Shown here: positions 25,587 to 34,419 of the stretch, piece after piece
How the letters are laid out: each line of letters begins with the position of its first letter
Position numbering within the stretch: position 1 is the stretch's first letter
The notes under the pieces: generated by a model
The model's database searches: none
Seen by the model: only the letters and a program-made list of their open reading frames with translations
What the model was told of the DNA's origin: nothing
Made by a program: the position numbers and the translations under genes
Assembly: GCA_965278945.1 (NCBI GenBank)
Contig: OZ257128.1
Coordinates: 1,984,001-2,048,000, forward strand
From: UBA10649 sp965278945
GTDB taxonomy: Bacteria > Actinomycetota > Actinomycetes > S36-B12
Direction of reading: 5' to 3'
Length of the DNA: 64,000 nt

Positions 25587-28500
25587 GTGTCGACCGAGTC
25601 GCCGGAACGCCAGTCGCCCGAGAGTCGACTGGAGGCATTCGGGCCAAACGAATGGCTCGTCGACGAGATCTACGAGCAGTTCCTCAACGATCGTGCCAGC
25701 GTCGATCCGGCATGGTGGGAGTTCTTCGAGGGCTACGTGCCTTCCGAGCACTCCCCGATCGCGCCGGCACCCGCTGTCGCACCTGCCGCAGCGACCGTGG
25801 CTACCCCCGAGGCTCCCTCCGCTCCCGCTCCGGCACCCAAGCCTGTGGCCGCTCCAGCAGTTGTCGCAGTAGATCCCGCGCCGAGCGCCGACGCCGCCGA
25901 GGTCGTCGTCCTCAAGGGGGCGAACGCGCGAGTGGTAACCAACATGGAGACCAGCCTCACCGTTCCCACCGCCACGAGCGTTCGCGCGGTGCCCGCGAAG
26001 CTGCTCATCGACAACCGCATCGTGATCAACAACCACCTCGCTCGCGGACGCGGCGGCAAGGTCTCCTTCACCCACATCATCGGATTCGCCGCGGTTCGCG
26101 CTCTTCGCGAGACCGAGGGCATGAACTACGGCTACACCGAGGTCAACGGCAAGCCTGCAGTCGTCAAGCATCAGTCGATCAACCTCGGCATCGCCATCGA
26201 CCTCGCCAAGGCCGACGGCACGCGCCAATTGCTCGTCCCGTGCATCAAGGGCACCGAGGCCATGGACTTCGCGACCTTCTGGGCCACCTACGAGGACCTC
26301 ATTCGCAAGGCCCGCGCAGGGAAGCTCGTCGCCGACGACTTCGCCGGCACGACGGTCTCGTTGACGAACCCCGGCACGATCGGCACGAACCTGTCGGTGC
26401 CGCGCCTGATGTCGGGTCAGGGCTGCATCCTCGGCGTCGGGGCCATGGACTACCCGGCCGAATGGCAGGGCGCGTCCAACGAGGCCATCGCGCGCAACGC
26501 GGTCTCCAAGATCCTCACGCTGACCTCGACCTACGACCACCGGATCATCCAGGGCGCGCTGTCCGGGGAGTTCCTGCGCCGGCTGCACGCCCTCCTGCTC
26601 GGCGAGGATGACTTCTTCGGCGATATCTTCCGCGCACTGCGCATCCCGTACGAGCCGATCCGCTGGGCCAAGGACGTCTCTGCCAGCCACGAGACCGACC
26701 TCAGTAAGACGGTTCGCGTGCAGGAGATCATCCACGCGTACCGCGTCCGGGGCCATCTCATGGCCGATACCGACCCGCTCGAATTCCACCAGCGCACCCA
26801 TCCCGACCTCGACGTCCTGCAGCACGGACTCACGCTGTGGGACCTCGACCGCGAGTTCGCCACCGGCGGCTTCGGCGGCCGCCCGCTGATGAAGCTGCGC
26901 GAGATCCTCGGCGTCCTGCGCGACTCGTACACCCGCACCGTCGGCATCGAGTACATGCACATCCAGGACCCCGAGCAGCGCGCCTGGATCCAAGAGCACG
27001 TCGAGATCCCACACGCCAAGCCCGACCGCGAGGAGCAGTTGCGCATCCTGCGCAAGCTCAACGAGGCCGAGGCTCTCGAGTCCTTCCTTCAGACCAAGTA
27101 CGTCGGCCAGAAGCGCTTCTCGCTCGAAGGAGCCGAGTCGCTGATCCCGCTCCTGGACAGCACGCTGTCCGAGGCCGCCCACGACGGAATCGTCGAGGTC
27201 GCAATCGGCATGCCGCACCGAGGCCGACTGAACGTCCTCACGAACATCGCCGGCAAGTCCTACGGCCAGATCTTCCGCGAGTTCGAGGGCGACTTCGGCA
27301 AGGACTCGGTCCAGGGCTCCGGCGACGTCAAGTACCACCTCGGCACGACCGGCACCTACGTCGCCCCGGACGGCGCGGAGATCGCGGTCTACCTCGCGGC
27401 GAACCCCTCGCACCTTGAGGCCGTCAACCCGGTCCTGGAGGGCATCGTCCGCGCCAAGCAGGACCAGCTGCCACCGGGCGAGGCCTACAACATCCTGCCC
27501 GTCCTCATGCACGGAGACGCTGCCTTCGCCGGCCAGGGCGTCGTCGTCGAGACGATGCAGATGTCGCAGATCCAGGGCTACCGCACCGGCGGCACGATCC
27601 ACGTGGTCGTCAACAACCAGGTTGGCTTCACGACCTCGCCGAAGTACAGCCGCACGTCGGTGTACTCCACCGACATCGCGCGCGCCGTGCAGGCGCCGAT
27701 CTTCCACGTCAACGGTGACGATCCCGAGGCGGTCGTGCGCGTCGCCGAGCTCGCGTTCGCCTTCCGCCAGGCCTTCCACAAGGACGTCGTCATCGACCTG
27801 GTTTGCTACCGGCGGCGCGGTCACAACGAGGCCGACGATCCTTCACTGACCCAGCCCCTGATGTACGCGATCATCGACGCGAAGCGCTCGGTCCGCAAGC
27901 ACTACACCGAGTCGCTCATGGGCCGTGGCGACATCACCCTCGACGAGGCCGAGGGCGCCCTGAAGCACTTCCAGGAGCAGCTCGAGCGGGTCTTCCAGGA
28001 GACGCACACCAAGGACGAGTCCAACACGTTCAGCGACGGCCACGCCGACATCCTCGAGACCGGGCAGCGCAGCCTGACGCTGCAGGCGCCGGCGGCTTCG
28101 GTGGCCACGGCGATCAGCGAGGAGCAGATCGCGACGGTCATCGACTCGCAGCTGACGATGCCGCCGGACTTCACCATGCACCCGCGTCTTGCTCCGCAGT
28201 TGCAGCGGCGCGCACAGATGGTCGCCGACGACACGATCGACTGGGGCATGGGCGAGGCCCTCGCCGTTGGATCGCTGCTGATGGAAGGCCGCACCGTGCG
28301 GATAGCCGGCCAGGACTCCCGCCGCGGCACCTTCGGCCACCGCCACATGGTGATCGTGGACAAGGAGACCGGCTGGCAGTACAAGCCGCTCAAGAAGTGC
28401 TACCGCGACGGCGCGAAGCTCTACGTGTACGACTCCCCGCTGAGCGAGTTCGCGGCGATGGGCTTCGAGTACGGCTACTCCGTCGCCCGGCCCGATGCCC

Positions 28501-29249
28501 TCGTCATGTGGGAGGCCCAGTTCGGCGACTTCGTCGACGGGGCTCAGACGATCATCGACGAGTTCATCTCCGCGGGCGAGCAGAAGTGGGGCCAGCGCTC
28601 GCCGCTGACGCTGCTGCTTCCGCATGGCCACGAGGGCCAGGGTCCTGACCACTCGTCCGCGCGCATCGAGCGCTTCCTGCAAATGTGCGCGCAGGACAAC
28701 ATGACGGTCGCCAACCCGACGACCCCAGCCTCGTACTTCCACCTGCTGCGCTGGCAGGTTCTCGGCGCGCTGACCCGTCCGCTCATCATCTTCACCCCGA
28801 AGTCACTGCTGCGCTCCAAGCAGGCGGTGTCGAAGAGCGAGGACTTCACCAGCGGCAACTTCCGGCCGCTGATCACCGATCCGGAGATGACCGGCCCGCA
28901 GATCAAGCGGGTCCTGCTGTGCAGCGGCAAGGTCTACTACGACCTGCTCGCCTACCGCGAGGAGCACGGCATCACCGACACGGCGATCTTCCGGTTCGAG
29001 CGGCTCTACCCACTGCCTTACCGGACCCTGCCGCCCGCCCTTGCCGAGTACCCCGACGCGGAGCTCACCTGGGTTCAGGAGGAGCCGGCCAATCAGGGCG
29101 CATGGAGCTTCATGGCCGTCAACCTCCCGCTCATCATCGACCGCACGATCCGGATCGTCAGCCGCCCGGCATCCTCGGCCCCGGCCGTGGGCACGCACCA
29201 GCGCCACGAGCAGGAGCAGAAGGTGCTCGTTGCGCAGGCGTTCGCGTAG
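25587..29249 (+). CDS. kgd: multifunctional 2-oxoglutarate dehydrogenase/decarboxylase (Kgd, E2o-E1o fusion)
   Basis: 1,220 residues, the normal length for the actinobacterial enzyme. Residues 1-40 are the conserved N-terminal helix segment (EWLVDEIYEQFL), 50-100 a Pro/Ala linker, 115-350 a succinyltransferase (E2) core with the catalytic TYDHRIIQG and no lipoyl domain, and 370-1220 the thiamine-diphosphate E1 with MPHRGRLNVL, GDAAFAGQG and HGHEGQGPDHSSAR. It feeds the TCA cycle with lipoyl carriers supplied by a separate E2. GAGAGGA precedes the GTG start. The DUF6104 gene begins at the next base. Confidence 0.95.
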   Translation: MSTESPERQSPESRLEAFGPNEWLVDEIYEQFLNDRASVDPAWWEFFEGYVPSEHSPIAPAPAVAPAAATVATPEAPSAPAPAPKPVAAPAVVAVDPAPSADAAEVVVLKGANARVVTNMETSLTVPTATSVRAVPAKLLIDNRIVINNHLARGRGGKVSFTHIIGFAAVRALRETEGMNYGYTEVNGKPAVVKHQSINLGIAIDLAKADGTRQLLVPCIKGTEAMDFATFWATYEDLIRKARAGKLVADDFAGTTVSLTNPGTIGTNLSVPRLMSGQGCILGVGAMDYPAEWQGASNEAIARNAVSKILTLTSTYDHRIIQGALSGEFLRRLHALLLGEDDFFGDIFRALRIPYEPIRWAKDVSASHETDLSKTVRVQEIIHAYRVRGHLMADTDPLEFHQRTHPDLDVLQHGLTLWDLDREFATGGFGGRPLMKLREILGVLRDSYTRTVGIEYMHIQDPEQRAWIQEHVEIPHAKPDREEQLRILRKLNEAEALESFLQTKYVGQKRFSLEGAESLIPLLDSTLSEAAHDGIVEVAIGMPHRGRLNVLTNIAGKSYGQIFREFEGDFGKDSVQGSGDVKYHLGTTGTYVAPDGAEIAVYLAANPSHLEAVNPVLEGIVRAKQDQLPPGEAYNILPVLMHGDAAFAGQGVVVETMQMSQIQGYRTGGTIHVVVNNQVGFTTSPKYSRTSVYSTDIARAVQAPIFHVNGDDPEAVVRVAELAFAFRQAFHKDVVIDLVCYRRRGHNEADDPSLTQPLMYAIIDAKRSVRKHYTESLMGRGDITLDEAEGALKHFQEQLERVFQETHTKDESNTFSDGHADILETGQRSLTLQAPAASVATAISEEQIATVIDSQLTMPPDFTMHPRLAPQLQRRAQMVADDTIDWGMGEALAVGSLLMEGRTVRIAGQDSRRGTFGHRHMVIVDKETGWQYKPLKKCYRDGAKLYVYDSPLSEFAAMGFEYGYSVARPDALVMWEAQFGDFVDGAQTIIDEFISAGEQKWGQRSPLTLLLPHGHEGQGPDHSSARIERFLQMCAQDNMTVANPTTPASYFHLLRWQVLGALTRPLIIFTPKSLLRSKQAVSKSEDFTSGNFRPLITDPEMTGPQIKRVLLCSGKVYYDLLAYREEHGITDTAIFRFERLYPLPYRTLPPALAEYPDAELTWVQEEPANQGAWSFMAVNLPLIIDRTIRIVSRPASSAPAVGTHQRHEQEQKVLVAQAFA

Positions 29250-29429
29250 ATGTACTTCACCGATCGCGGGATCGAGGAACTGCAGTCGCGCCGCGGCGAG
29301 GAGACCGTCACGGTCGAGTGGCTCGCCGAGCGGCTGCGAGAGTTCGTCGACCTCAACCCGGACTTCGAGATTCCCGTCGAGCGGCTGGCCACGTGGCTGG
29401 CGCGCCTCGACGACGACCTCGACGACTGA
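29250..29429 (+). CDS. DUF6104 small protein
   Basis: 59 residues, MYFTDRGIEELQSRRG ... VERLATWLARLDDDLDD; the ATG immediately follows the kgd stop, without a gap. From memory this matches a small acidic family found directly downstream of kgd in many actinobacteria. No catalytic motif; a helical protein that might bind Kgd is an inference from the fixed neighbourhood. The convergent methyltransferase gene ends 10 bp away. Confidence 0.85.
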   Translation: MYFTDRGIEELQSRRGEETVTVEWLAERLREFVDLNPDFEIPVERLATWLARLDDDLDD

Positions 29430-29438
29430 GCCGCGTGC

Positions 29439-30158
29439 CTAGTCGGGCTTGCGCGCGCTGACCAGCGTGCTGGCGTAGAACGGATTACCGAACCAGCCGT
29501 TGAGGCCTAGTCTCCTGACGGTGACATCGAGCGCGCCGAGTTCCTGCAGGTCGTCTCGGTACTGCCCCGTGTACTGGATGTCGACGATCCGGATGTGGCC
29601 TCCGGGCCTGGTGACCCGCACGATCTCGGCGATGGTGCACTTCCGCAGTTCACGGTCCTTGATGTTCTGAATCGCCACGTTCGCCGCAACGAGATCGAAG
29701 GAATCGTCGGCGAACGGCATCGCGCTCATGTCGCCGGTCTCCAGCGTGACGCGATCGGCCAGGCCGTTCGCCTCCGCGTTGCTCATCGTGGCGGACGGAT
29801 CGTTGCCGCTCTGGTCGCGACTGCGCCACAGGTCGATGCCGGTGCCCCGGCTGTCCGGGAACTGCATGAGCGTCTCGATGAGGACCATGCCGCGGCCGCA
29901 TCCGACATCGAGGATGGTGCCCGGCGCGGGCAGCGGGGCCAGTATCGACTTCCAGATCAGGAACTTCCCGCGCAGCGTGGTGTGCATGTAGACCACCGCC
30001 TGCGCGAAGAGGACGAGCGCGAAGAGCCACAGGGTCGCTCGCGAGGATCCCGACTCGGCGTTGCCGAGGACCGCCACCGCGACGCCGCCGGCAACGCTGA
30101 GCACCGGGACGTACGGCGCGTCTATCCCGTACGAGCCAGCGATTCGTCCTGCCATCAC
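29439..30158 (-). CDS. membrane-anchored class I SAM methyltransferase
   Basis: 239 residues. Two hydrophobic stretches at about 18-34 and 40-58 precede a Rossmann methyltransferase with motif I LDVGCGRGMVL, an acidic GTGIDLW, and DDSFDLVAANVAIQNI as motif II/III. The C-terminus resembles ubiquinone/menaquinone-type methyltransferases but the substrate cannot be named. The GTG-ATG start overlaps the vapC stop, so expression is coupled to the toxin-antitoxin pair. Confidence 0.78.
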   Translation of the reverse strand: MMAGRIAGSYGIDAPYVPVLSVAGGVAVAVLGNAESGSSRATLWLFALVLFAQAVVYMHTTLRGKFLIWKSILAPLPAPGTILDVGCGRGMVLIETLMQFPDSRGTGIDLWRSRDQSGNDPSATMSNAEANGLADRVTLETGDMSAMPFADDSFDLVAANVAIQNIKDRELRKCTIAEIVRVTRPGGHIRIVDIQYTGQYRDDLQELGALDVTVRRLGLNGWFGNPFYASTLVSARKPD

Positions 30159-30547
30159 GAGACGGACAGTACGGCGAGCCCCACTTCTGCGCAGGCTTCC
30201 TCCAGCCGCTCGTCGAAGGTGATCATCGCGTCAGCCCCAATCCGAAGCGCCGTTGCCAGGTGCAGCGCGTCGAGACTGCGCAACCGCGCACCGGGCAAGA
30301 GCCCGGCCGACCTGTAGACCGCTGCATCGAGGTCGACAATCGCCAACCGATCGAGAAGATTCGTTACCGACTCCTGCGCAACGGACTCGCGCACGGCGAG
30401 TCGACGAAGCTCCGTCTCGATGAGTCGGCCGGAGACCAGGAGTTCCTTTCGCTCATCGAATGAGTCGAAGACGGCGGCGACGGCATCAGATCCTGGCTCA
30501 TGCGCCAGCAACTTTGCCGCGGCGGACGAATCCACGTAGGCGATCAT
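30155..30547 (-). CDS. vapC: VapC-type PIN-domain toxin
   Basis: 130 residues from the ATG at 30547, which overlaps the antitoxin stop by four bases (ATGA). Acidic metal-binding residues of the PIN fold are visible: Asp6 in YVDSSA, Glu44/Glu46 in RLIETELRR, Asp93 in SLDALHLATAL and Asp112 in TFDERL. Such proteins are Mg2+-dependent RNases that cut tRNA or rRNA. The order antitoxin-toxin is standard. An in-frame extension up to 30601 is not expected to be translated. Confidence 0.9.
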   Translation of the reverse strand: MIAYVDSSAAAKLLAHEPGSDAVAAVFDSFDERKELLVSGRLIETELRRLAVRESVAQESVTNLLDRLAIVDLDAAVYRSAGLLPGARLRSLDALHLATALRIGADAMITFDERLEEACAEVGLAVLSVS

Positions 30548-30813
30548 CGGTCGCCCCGAAGATCGTCGAGAATGTCCAGCACGGGTCGACTCAGATTCCA
30601 CTTCGGAATCTGACCGAAGTCTCCGCCGGCTCGAGGCGTGGTGACATTCAAGCCCCCGAAAGGCAAAGCCCGCACCGGGCGGAGTTCAGCTACCGGTTCG
30701 CCATTGTTGGTGACGATGAAGGTCTCGCCTGCCGCGACAGCCCGCAGCACCTCGCCGCTGTTGTTGCGCAGCTCGCGATGGCTGATGGTCTTGCCGAGGT
30801 TGCTAGCGGCCAT
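30544..30813 (-). CDS. vapB: Phd/YefM-type antitoxin of the VapC pair
   Basis: 89 residues. The N-terminal half matches the Phd/YefM DNA-binding fold (ISHRELRNNSGEVLRAVAAGETFIVTNNGEPVAEL). The C-terminal half, with RPVLDILDDLRGDR, would wrap the toxin. It probably represses its own promoter; TACGGT lies one base before the ATG, too close for a leaderless -10, but an operator there would fit autoregulation. Confidence 0.88.
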   Translation of the reverse strand: MAASNLGKTISHRELRNNSGEVLRAVAAGETFIVTNNGEPVAELRPVRALPFGGLNVTTPRAGGDFGQIPKWNLSRPVLDILDDLRGDR

Positions 30814-30844
30814 GACCCGACCGTAGCACCGCGTAGCACGCTTG

Positions 30845-31813
30845 TTAAGGCGTGAGGACCAGTTTTCCGCGCACGCTTCCCTCGTTCATCGCGACGAAGG
30901 CCTCGCGCGCATCCGCCAAGGGCAGCACGCGGTCGATCACCGGCCGGACTCCGGTCTCGACGAGCAGGTCGGTGAGCTCCTGGAGCTCCTCGAGGGTGCC
31001 CATGGCCGAGCCGACGACGCTGAGCTGCAGGAAGAACACGCGGTTCAGGTCGGCCGGCGGATTCGGCCCCGAGGTGGCGCCCGACACCACGATCCGTCCG
31101 CCCGGCTTCAGCGACTTGAGCGAGTGGTCCCACGTCGCCTCTCCCACGGTCTCCATCACGGCGCTGACGCGCTCGGGCAGTCGCGCGCCCGGCGCGAACG
31201 CCTGGTCGGCCCCGAGCTCGACGGCCCAGGCCTGCTTGCTTTCGTCTCGCGACGTCACCCATACGCGTCGACCGAGAGCCTTGCCCAGGACGATGAGTGC
31301 GGTCGAGACTCCCCCGCCAGCGCCCTGCACGAGGATCGTGTCACCCGCCCTCGTGCCCGACTTGGACTCGATCATGCGGTAAGCGGTCAGCCACGCGGTG
31401 GGCAGGCAGGAGGCCTCCTCGAAGGAGATGCCGGCCGGCTTGTCGACGAGATTGCGCGCAGGCACGCGCACCCGCTCCGCCAGCGCCCCGGGGTACAGCT
31501 CGCTCAGCAGGCTGCGCCGAGGATCGAGGGTCTCGTCTCCCTCGCCGGCCTCGACGTCGCCGACCACCGCATGCACGATCACCTCGCGCCCGTCGTCCGT
31601 GACCCCCGCCGCGTCGGTCCCGAGGATCATCGGAACGCGATCCGCCGCGAGCGCCTGCCCCTTCAGGGACCACACGTCGTGGTGATTGAGGCTGGCGGCG
31701 CGAACGTGGACCGTCACCCAGTCGGCGGGAACCGACGGCTCGTCGATCTCCCCCACGACCAGGCAGGACATCGGGTCTTCACGATTGACGCCAGCGGCGT
31801 AGGCAGCAAACAT
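30845..31813 (-). CDS. medium-chain NAD(P)-dependent oxidoreductase (quinone-oxidoreductase-like)
   Basis: 322 residues. GroES-like N-terminal domain with ASLNHHDVWSLKG, LGTDAAG and the Rossmann loop GAGGGVSTA. The paired Cys of the structural zinc lobe are absent, so this is a zinc-free quinone reductase/crotonyl-reductase-type MDR. The ATG at 31813 is preceded by TAGGGT at six bases. The gene is alone between vapB and the DUF3291 gene; the substrate is unknown. Confidence 0.82.
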   Translation of the reverse strand: MFAAYAAGVNREDPMSCLVVGEIDEPSVPADWVTVHVRAASLNHHDVWSLKGQALAADRVPMILGTDAAGVTDDGREVIVHAVVGDVEAGEGDETLDPRRSLLSELYPGALAERVRVPARNLVDKPAGISFEEASCLPTAWLTAYRMIESKSGTRAGDTILVQGAGGGVSTALIVLGKALGRRVWVTSRDESKQAWAVELGADQAFAPGARLPERVSAVMETVGEATWDHSLKSLKPGGRIVVSGATSGPNPPADLNRVFFLQLSVVGSAMGTLEELQELTDLLVETGVRPVIDRVLPLADAREAFVAMNEGSVRGKLVLTP

Positions 31814-31819
31814 CCCCCG

Positions 31820-31825
31820 ACCCTA
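31820..31825 (-). promoter_or_regulatory. -10 hexamer TAGGGT, leaderless MDR gene
   Basis: TAGGGT on the reverse strand, six bases (CGGGGG) before the ATG at 31813. Confidence 0.55.
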
Positions 31826-31841
31826 TCGACGGGCAAATAAT

Positions 31842-32276
31842 TCAGTCGCGGTACGTGAAGGGGAAAACCTCGTCGCTCGGCCCTTCGGACCGAAGGTGGA
31901 GGAGCATCCGTTCCGCCTCGGCCACGTCAGGCAGGTGGCCATCGGGCACAGTCCAGCATGCGGTCATCGGCTCGGTCGCGCGCTCGAACCATTCGTAGCG
32001 ATTGCGGAGCGCGACACGATGCTGGTCGAAGCCGATGACGAACGCACGAAGCGAGGCGAGGTCGCGCCATACAGACATGTTGACGATGAGAAGGTCGTTG
32101 TCCAGCATGCGATAACTCGTTGCGCCGGGACCCTCATCATCCTTCAGCCGCCAGATGAAGCCGTCCGATGCCTCCGCGGCCGCATTCACCTCGGCAAGCT
32201 GCGCGGCGAAGTCGGCCATGCGTGGTGACTCGATCGTGTCCACCATGACCGCGACGTTCAGCTGCGCGAGGGGCAT
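31842..32276 (-). CDS. DUF3291 family protein
   Basis: 144 residues from the ATG at 32276. The pattern QLNVAVM ... FIWRLKDDEG ... LIVNMSVWRDLASLRAFVI and the Trp-rich LDN/WFE core match the DUF3291 family, a dimeric alpha-beta barrel type fold distantly like antibiotic-biosynthesis monooxygenases. No cofactor site is seen and the function is unknown. It begins seven bases after the malic enzyme stop and is likely read from that transcript. Confidence 0.75.
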   Translation of the reverse strand: MPLAQLNVAVMVDTIESPRMADFAAQLAEVNAAAEASDGFIWRLKDDEGPGATSYRMLDNDLLIVNMSVWRDLASLRAFVIGFDQHRVALRNRYEWFERATEPMTACWTVPDGHLPDVAEAERMLLHLRSEGPSDEVFPFTYRD

Positions 32277-32283
32277 GCGTGCG

Positions 32284-33474
32284 TCAGACCCGTGCGACGC
32301 CGTCAGCCCGCGCTGCAGCGGCGACGGCGCGCGACACCTCGACTCCGACGCGGGGGTCGAACACGCTCGGCACGATGAAGTCACGGGCCAGGTCATCGCC
32401 GACGACGGCCGCGATGGCGTGCGCCGCGGCGAGCTTCATCGGCTCGGTGATGCGCGTTGCCTGGACATCGAGCACTCCGCGGAAGAGGCCGGGGAAGGCG
32501 AGCACATTGTTGATCTGGTTCGGGTAGTCGCTTCGACCGGTCGCCACGACAGCGGCGGTGCGCCGCGCGACATCGGGATGCACCTCGGGATTGGGATTCG
32601 CCATCGCGAACACGATCGCGTCCTTGGCCATCGATGCCACGACCTCGTCGGGAACGCGGCCCGACGAGACCCCGACGAATACGTCTGCGCCCGCGAGCGC
32701 ATCGTTGATCGAGCCGGTCAGGCCCGAGCGGTTGGTGATCGCCGCGAGCTCCGTCTTCACCGCGGTGAGGTCGGTTCGATCAGCAGACACGATCCCGCGG
32801 GTGTCGGCGACGGCGAGGTCGCCAACACCGGCCTCGAGCAGCATCTTCGCGATCGCCACGCCAGCAGCGCCCGCGCCGGACACGACGACGCGCAGGTCCG
32901 ACAGCTGGCGCCCGGTGACCTTGGCGGCATTGAGCAGCGCGGCCAGCGTCACGATCGCGGTGCCGTGCTGGTCGTCGTGGAAGATCGGGATCGCGAGGCG
33001 GTCCTGGAGCCGAGTCTCGATCTCGAAGCAGCGCGGAGCGGAGATGTCCTCGAGCAGCACGCCGCCGAACGCCGGGGCGATGCGCACGACCGTGTCGATG
33101 ATCTCCTCGGTGTCCTTCGTGTCCAGGCAGATCGGGATCGCGTCGACTCCCCCGAACTCCTTCAGGAGCAGGGACTTGCCCTCCATCACCGGCAGGGCTG
33201 CAAGCGGGCCGATGTCGCCGAGACCCAGCACCGCGGTGCCGTCGGTCACGATGAGGATGGTGTTCGACTTCCACGTGTAGCTGTACGCGAGATCCGGTTC
33301 CGCGGCGATTGCCTCGCACACCTCGGCAACGCCCGGTGTGTACGCGAGCGACAGGCCGGCACGGTCGCGCACGCGCACGGTCGGCCGAATCTCGATCTTC
33401 CCGCCCTTGTGGAACGGGAACACCGGGTTGGAATCGCGGGCATCGGCCAGAGGGCCGGATATGTCTTCAGTCAT
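32284..33474 (-). CDS. NAD(P)-dependent malic enzyme (short form)
   Basis: 396 residues. N-terminal domain with LSLAYTPGVAEVC, TDGTAVLGLGDIGP, the KEFGGVDAIPICLDT segment and metal ligands in LEDISAP and HDDQHGTA. The C-terminal Rossmann domain has VVSGAGAAGVA. It oxidatively decarboxylates malate to pyruvate. It lacks the phosphotransacetylase-like domain of long MaeB enzymes. Coenzyme preference cannot be assigned. DUF3291 follows on the same strand. Confidence 0.92.
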   Translation of the reverse strand: MTEDISGPLADARDSNPVFPFHKGGKIEIRPTVRVRDRAGLSLAYTPGVAEVCEAIAAEPDLAYSYTWKSNTILIVTDGTAVLGLGDIGPLAALPVMEGKSLLLKEFGGVDAIPICLDTKDTEEIIDTVVRIAPAFGGVLLEDISAPRCFEIETRLQDRLAIPIFHDDQHGTAIVTLAALLNAAKVTGRQLSDLRVVVSGAGAAGVAIAKMLLEAGVGDLAVADTRGIVSADRTDLTAVKTELAAITNRSGLTGSINDALAGADVFVGVSSGRVPDEVVASMAKDAIVFAMANPNPEVHPDVARRTAAVVATGRSDYPNQINNVLAFPGLFRGVLDVQATRITEPMKLAAAHAIAAVVGDDLARDFIVPSVFDPRVGVEVSRAVAAAARADGVARV

Positions 33475-33515
33475 GTAAGTGGCTTCCGGTGCGTTGGCCA
33501 GCGCTGACCGGGCTG

Positions 33516-33818
33516 TCAGCGGCGCCTGATCGGACCGTACCGAAGACTGACCCGACCGACCACATTGGCCTCGGGCACGAAGCCGAACTGCCTGCTGTCC
33601 TCGCTGTGATCGGGGTTGTCACCCAGGACCCACCAGCCGCCGTCGTCGAGCCGCACAAGGCGCTTGACGATCAGCAGGTCAGGTCGTCGCGGATGGACGA
33701 GCAGCGCCGCGTCACCGGCACGCACCCGCGAGGTACGGCGGACCAGCCACCACTCCCCATTGCGCAGCGCCGGCTCCATCGACGGACCGACGATTCGCAC
33801 GCGTGTCATGGGCAGCAC
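33516..33818 (-). CDS. sodX: SodX, Ni-SOD maturation protease (S24/S26 family)
   Basis: 100 residues. Ser13 in GPSMEP and Lys52 in IVKRLV are the catalytic dyad of signal-peptidase-like proteases; the tail includes GDNPDHSEDSRQFG. The small size, lack of a membrane helix and divergent position 90 bp from sodN identify it as the protease that removes the Ni-SOD propeptide so that His1 can bind nickel. Start by GTG at 33818; an ATG three codons later is possible. Confidence 0.88.
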   Translation of the reverse strand: MLPMTRVRIVGPSMEPALRNGEWWLVRRTSRVRAGDAALLVHPRRPDLLIVKRLVRLDDGGWWVLGDNPDHSEDSRQFGFVPEANVVGRVSLRYGPIRRR

Positions 33819-33908
33819 GAGGTCATCCTGCCCGCTGCCGTGCTGAGCGCACGGCGCTATGGTCTGCGTGAGGCCTCAACGAAGACCTGACATCCCCGAA
33901 GGAGTCCG

Positions 33909-34322
33909 ATGCTCACCACTCTCGTGCGCAATCTCATTGCCCCCCGCACCACCGCCTACGCCCACTGCGACCTGCCCTGCGGCGTGTACGACCCCGCGCA
34001 GGCCCGCATCGAGGCGGAGTCGGTAAAGGCCATCATGACCAAGTACGCCGGATCCGACGACGCAGACTTCAAGGTCCGCGCCATCGCGATCAAGGAAGAG
34101 CGCTCCACCCTGGTCAAGGAGCACCTGTGGGTGCTGTGGACCGACTACTTCAAGCCCCCGCACTTCGAGAAGTACCCGCAGCTGAACGACCTGTTCAACT
34201 CGGCCACGAAGCTCGCCGGTGCCGGCGGCACCAAGGGCACCGTCGACGTTGCGGTGGCCGACGAGCTGCTCGCCAAGATTGACGAGATCGCCGCGATCTT
34301 CTGGGAGACCAAGAAGGCGTAG
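33909..34322 (+). CDS. sodN: nickel superoxide dismutase precursor
   Basis: 137 residues. An 18-residue propeptide ends at AYA, then HCDLPCGVYDP gives His1, Cys2 and Cys6 of the mature nickel hook. The remainder is the four-helix bundle of the family. AAGGAG is six to eight bases before the ATG. Dismutates superoxide in the cytoplasm. Transcription faces away from sodX. In Streptomyces such genes are nickel-controlled by Nur; I do not see a clear Nur box here. Confidence 0.96.
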   Translation: MLTTLVRNLIAPRTTAYAHCDLPCGVYDPAQARIEAESVKAIMTKYAGSDDADFKVRAIAIKEERSTLVKEHLWVLWTDYFKPPHFEKYPQLNDLFNSATKLAGAGGTKGTVDVAVADELLAKIDEIAAIFWETKKA

Positions 34323-34340
34323 AGCGGAAGCATGCACGTC

Positions 34341-34373
34341 AGGAGCCCCCGGCACTTCGTGCCGGGGGCTCCT
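34341..34373 (+). terminator. strong hairpin terminator of sodN
   Basis: Arms 34341-34355 and 34359-34373 form a 15-bp perfect GC-rich stem with a three-base TTC loop, 19 bases after the sodN stop. Only a short T run follows. Confidence 0.8.
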
Positions 34374-34419
34374 TCGCGTCGGAGCGCAGGTTTGACCGCC
34401 CTCGAACCGGGGCAGAACA

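Noticed and set aside
28803..29207. Antisense open frames inside kgd.
   Set aside because: kgd is complete on the plus strand; the antisense frames lack start signals and domains.
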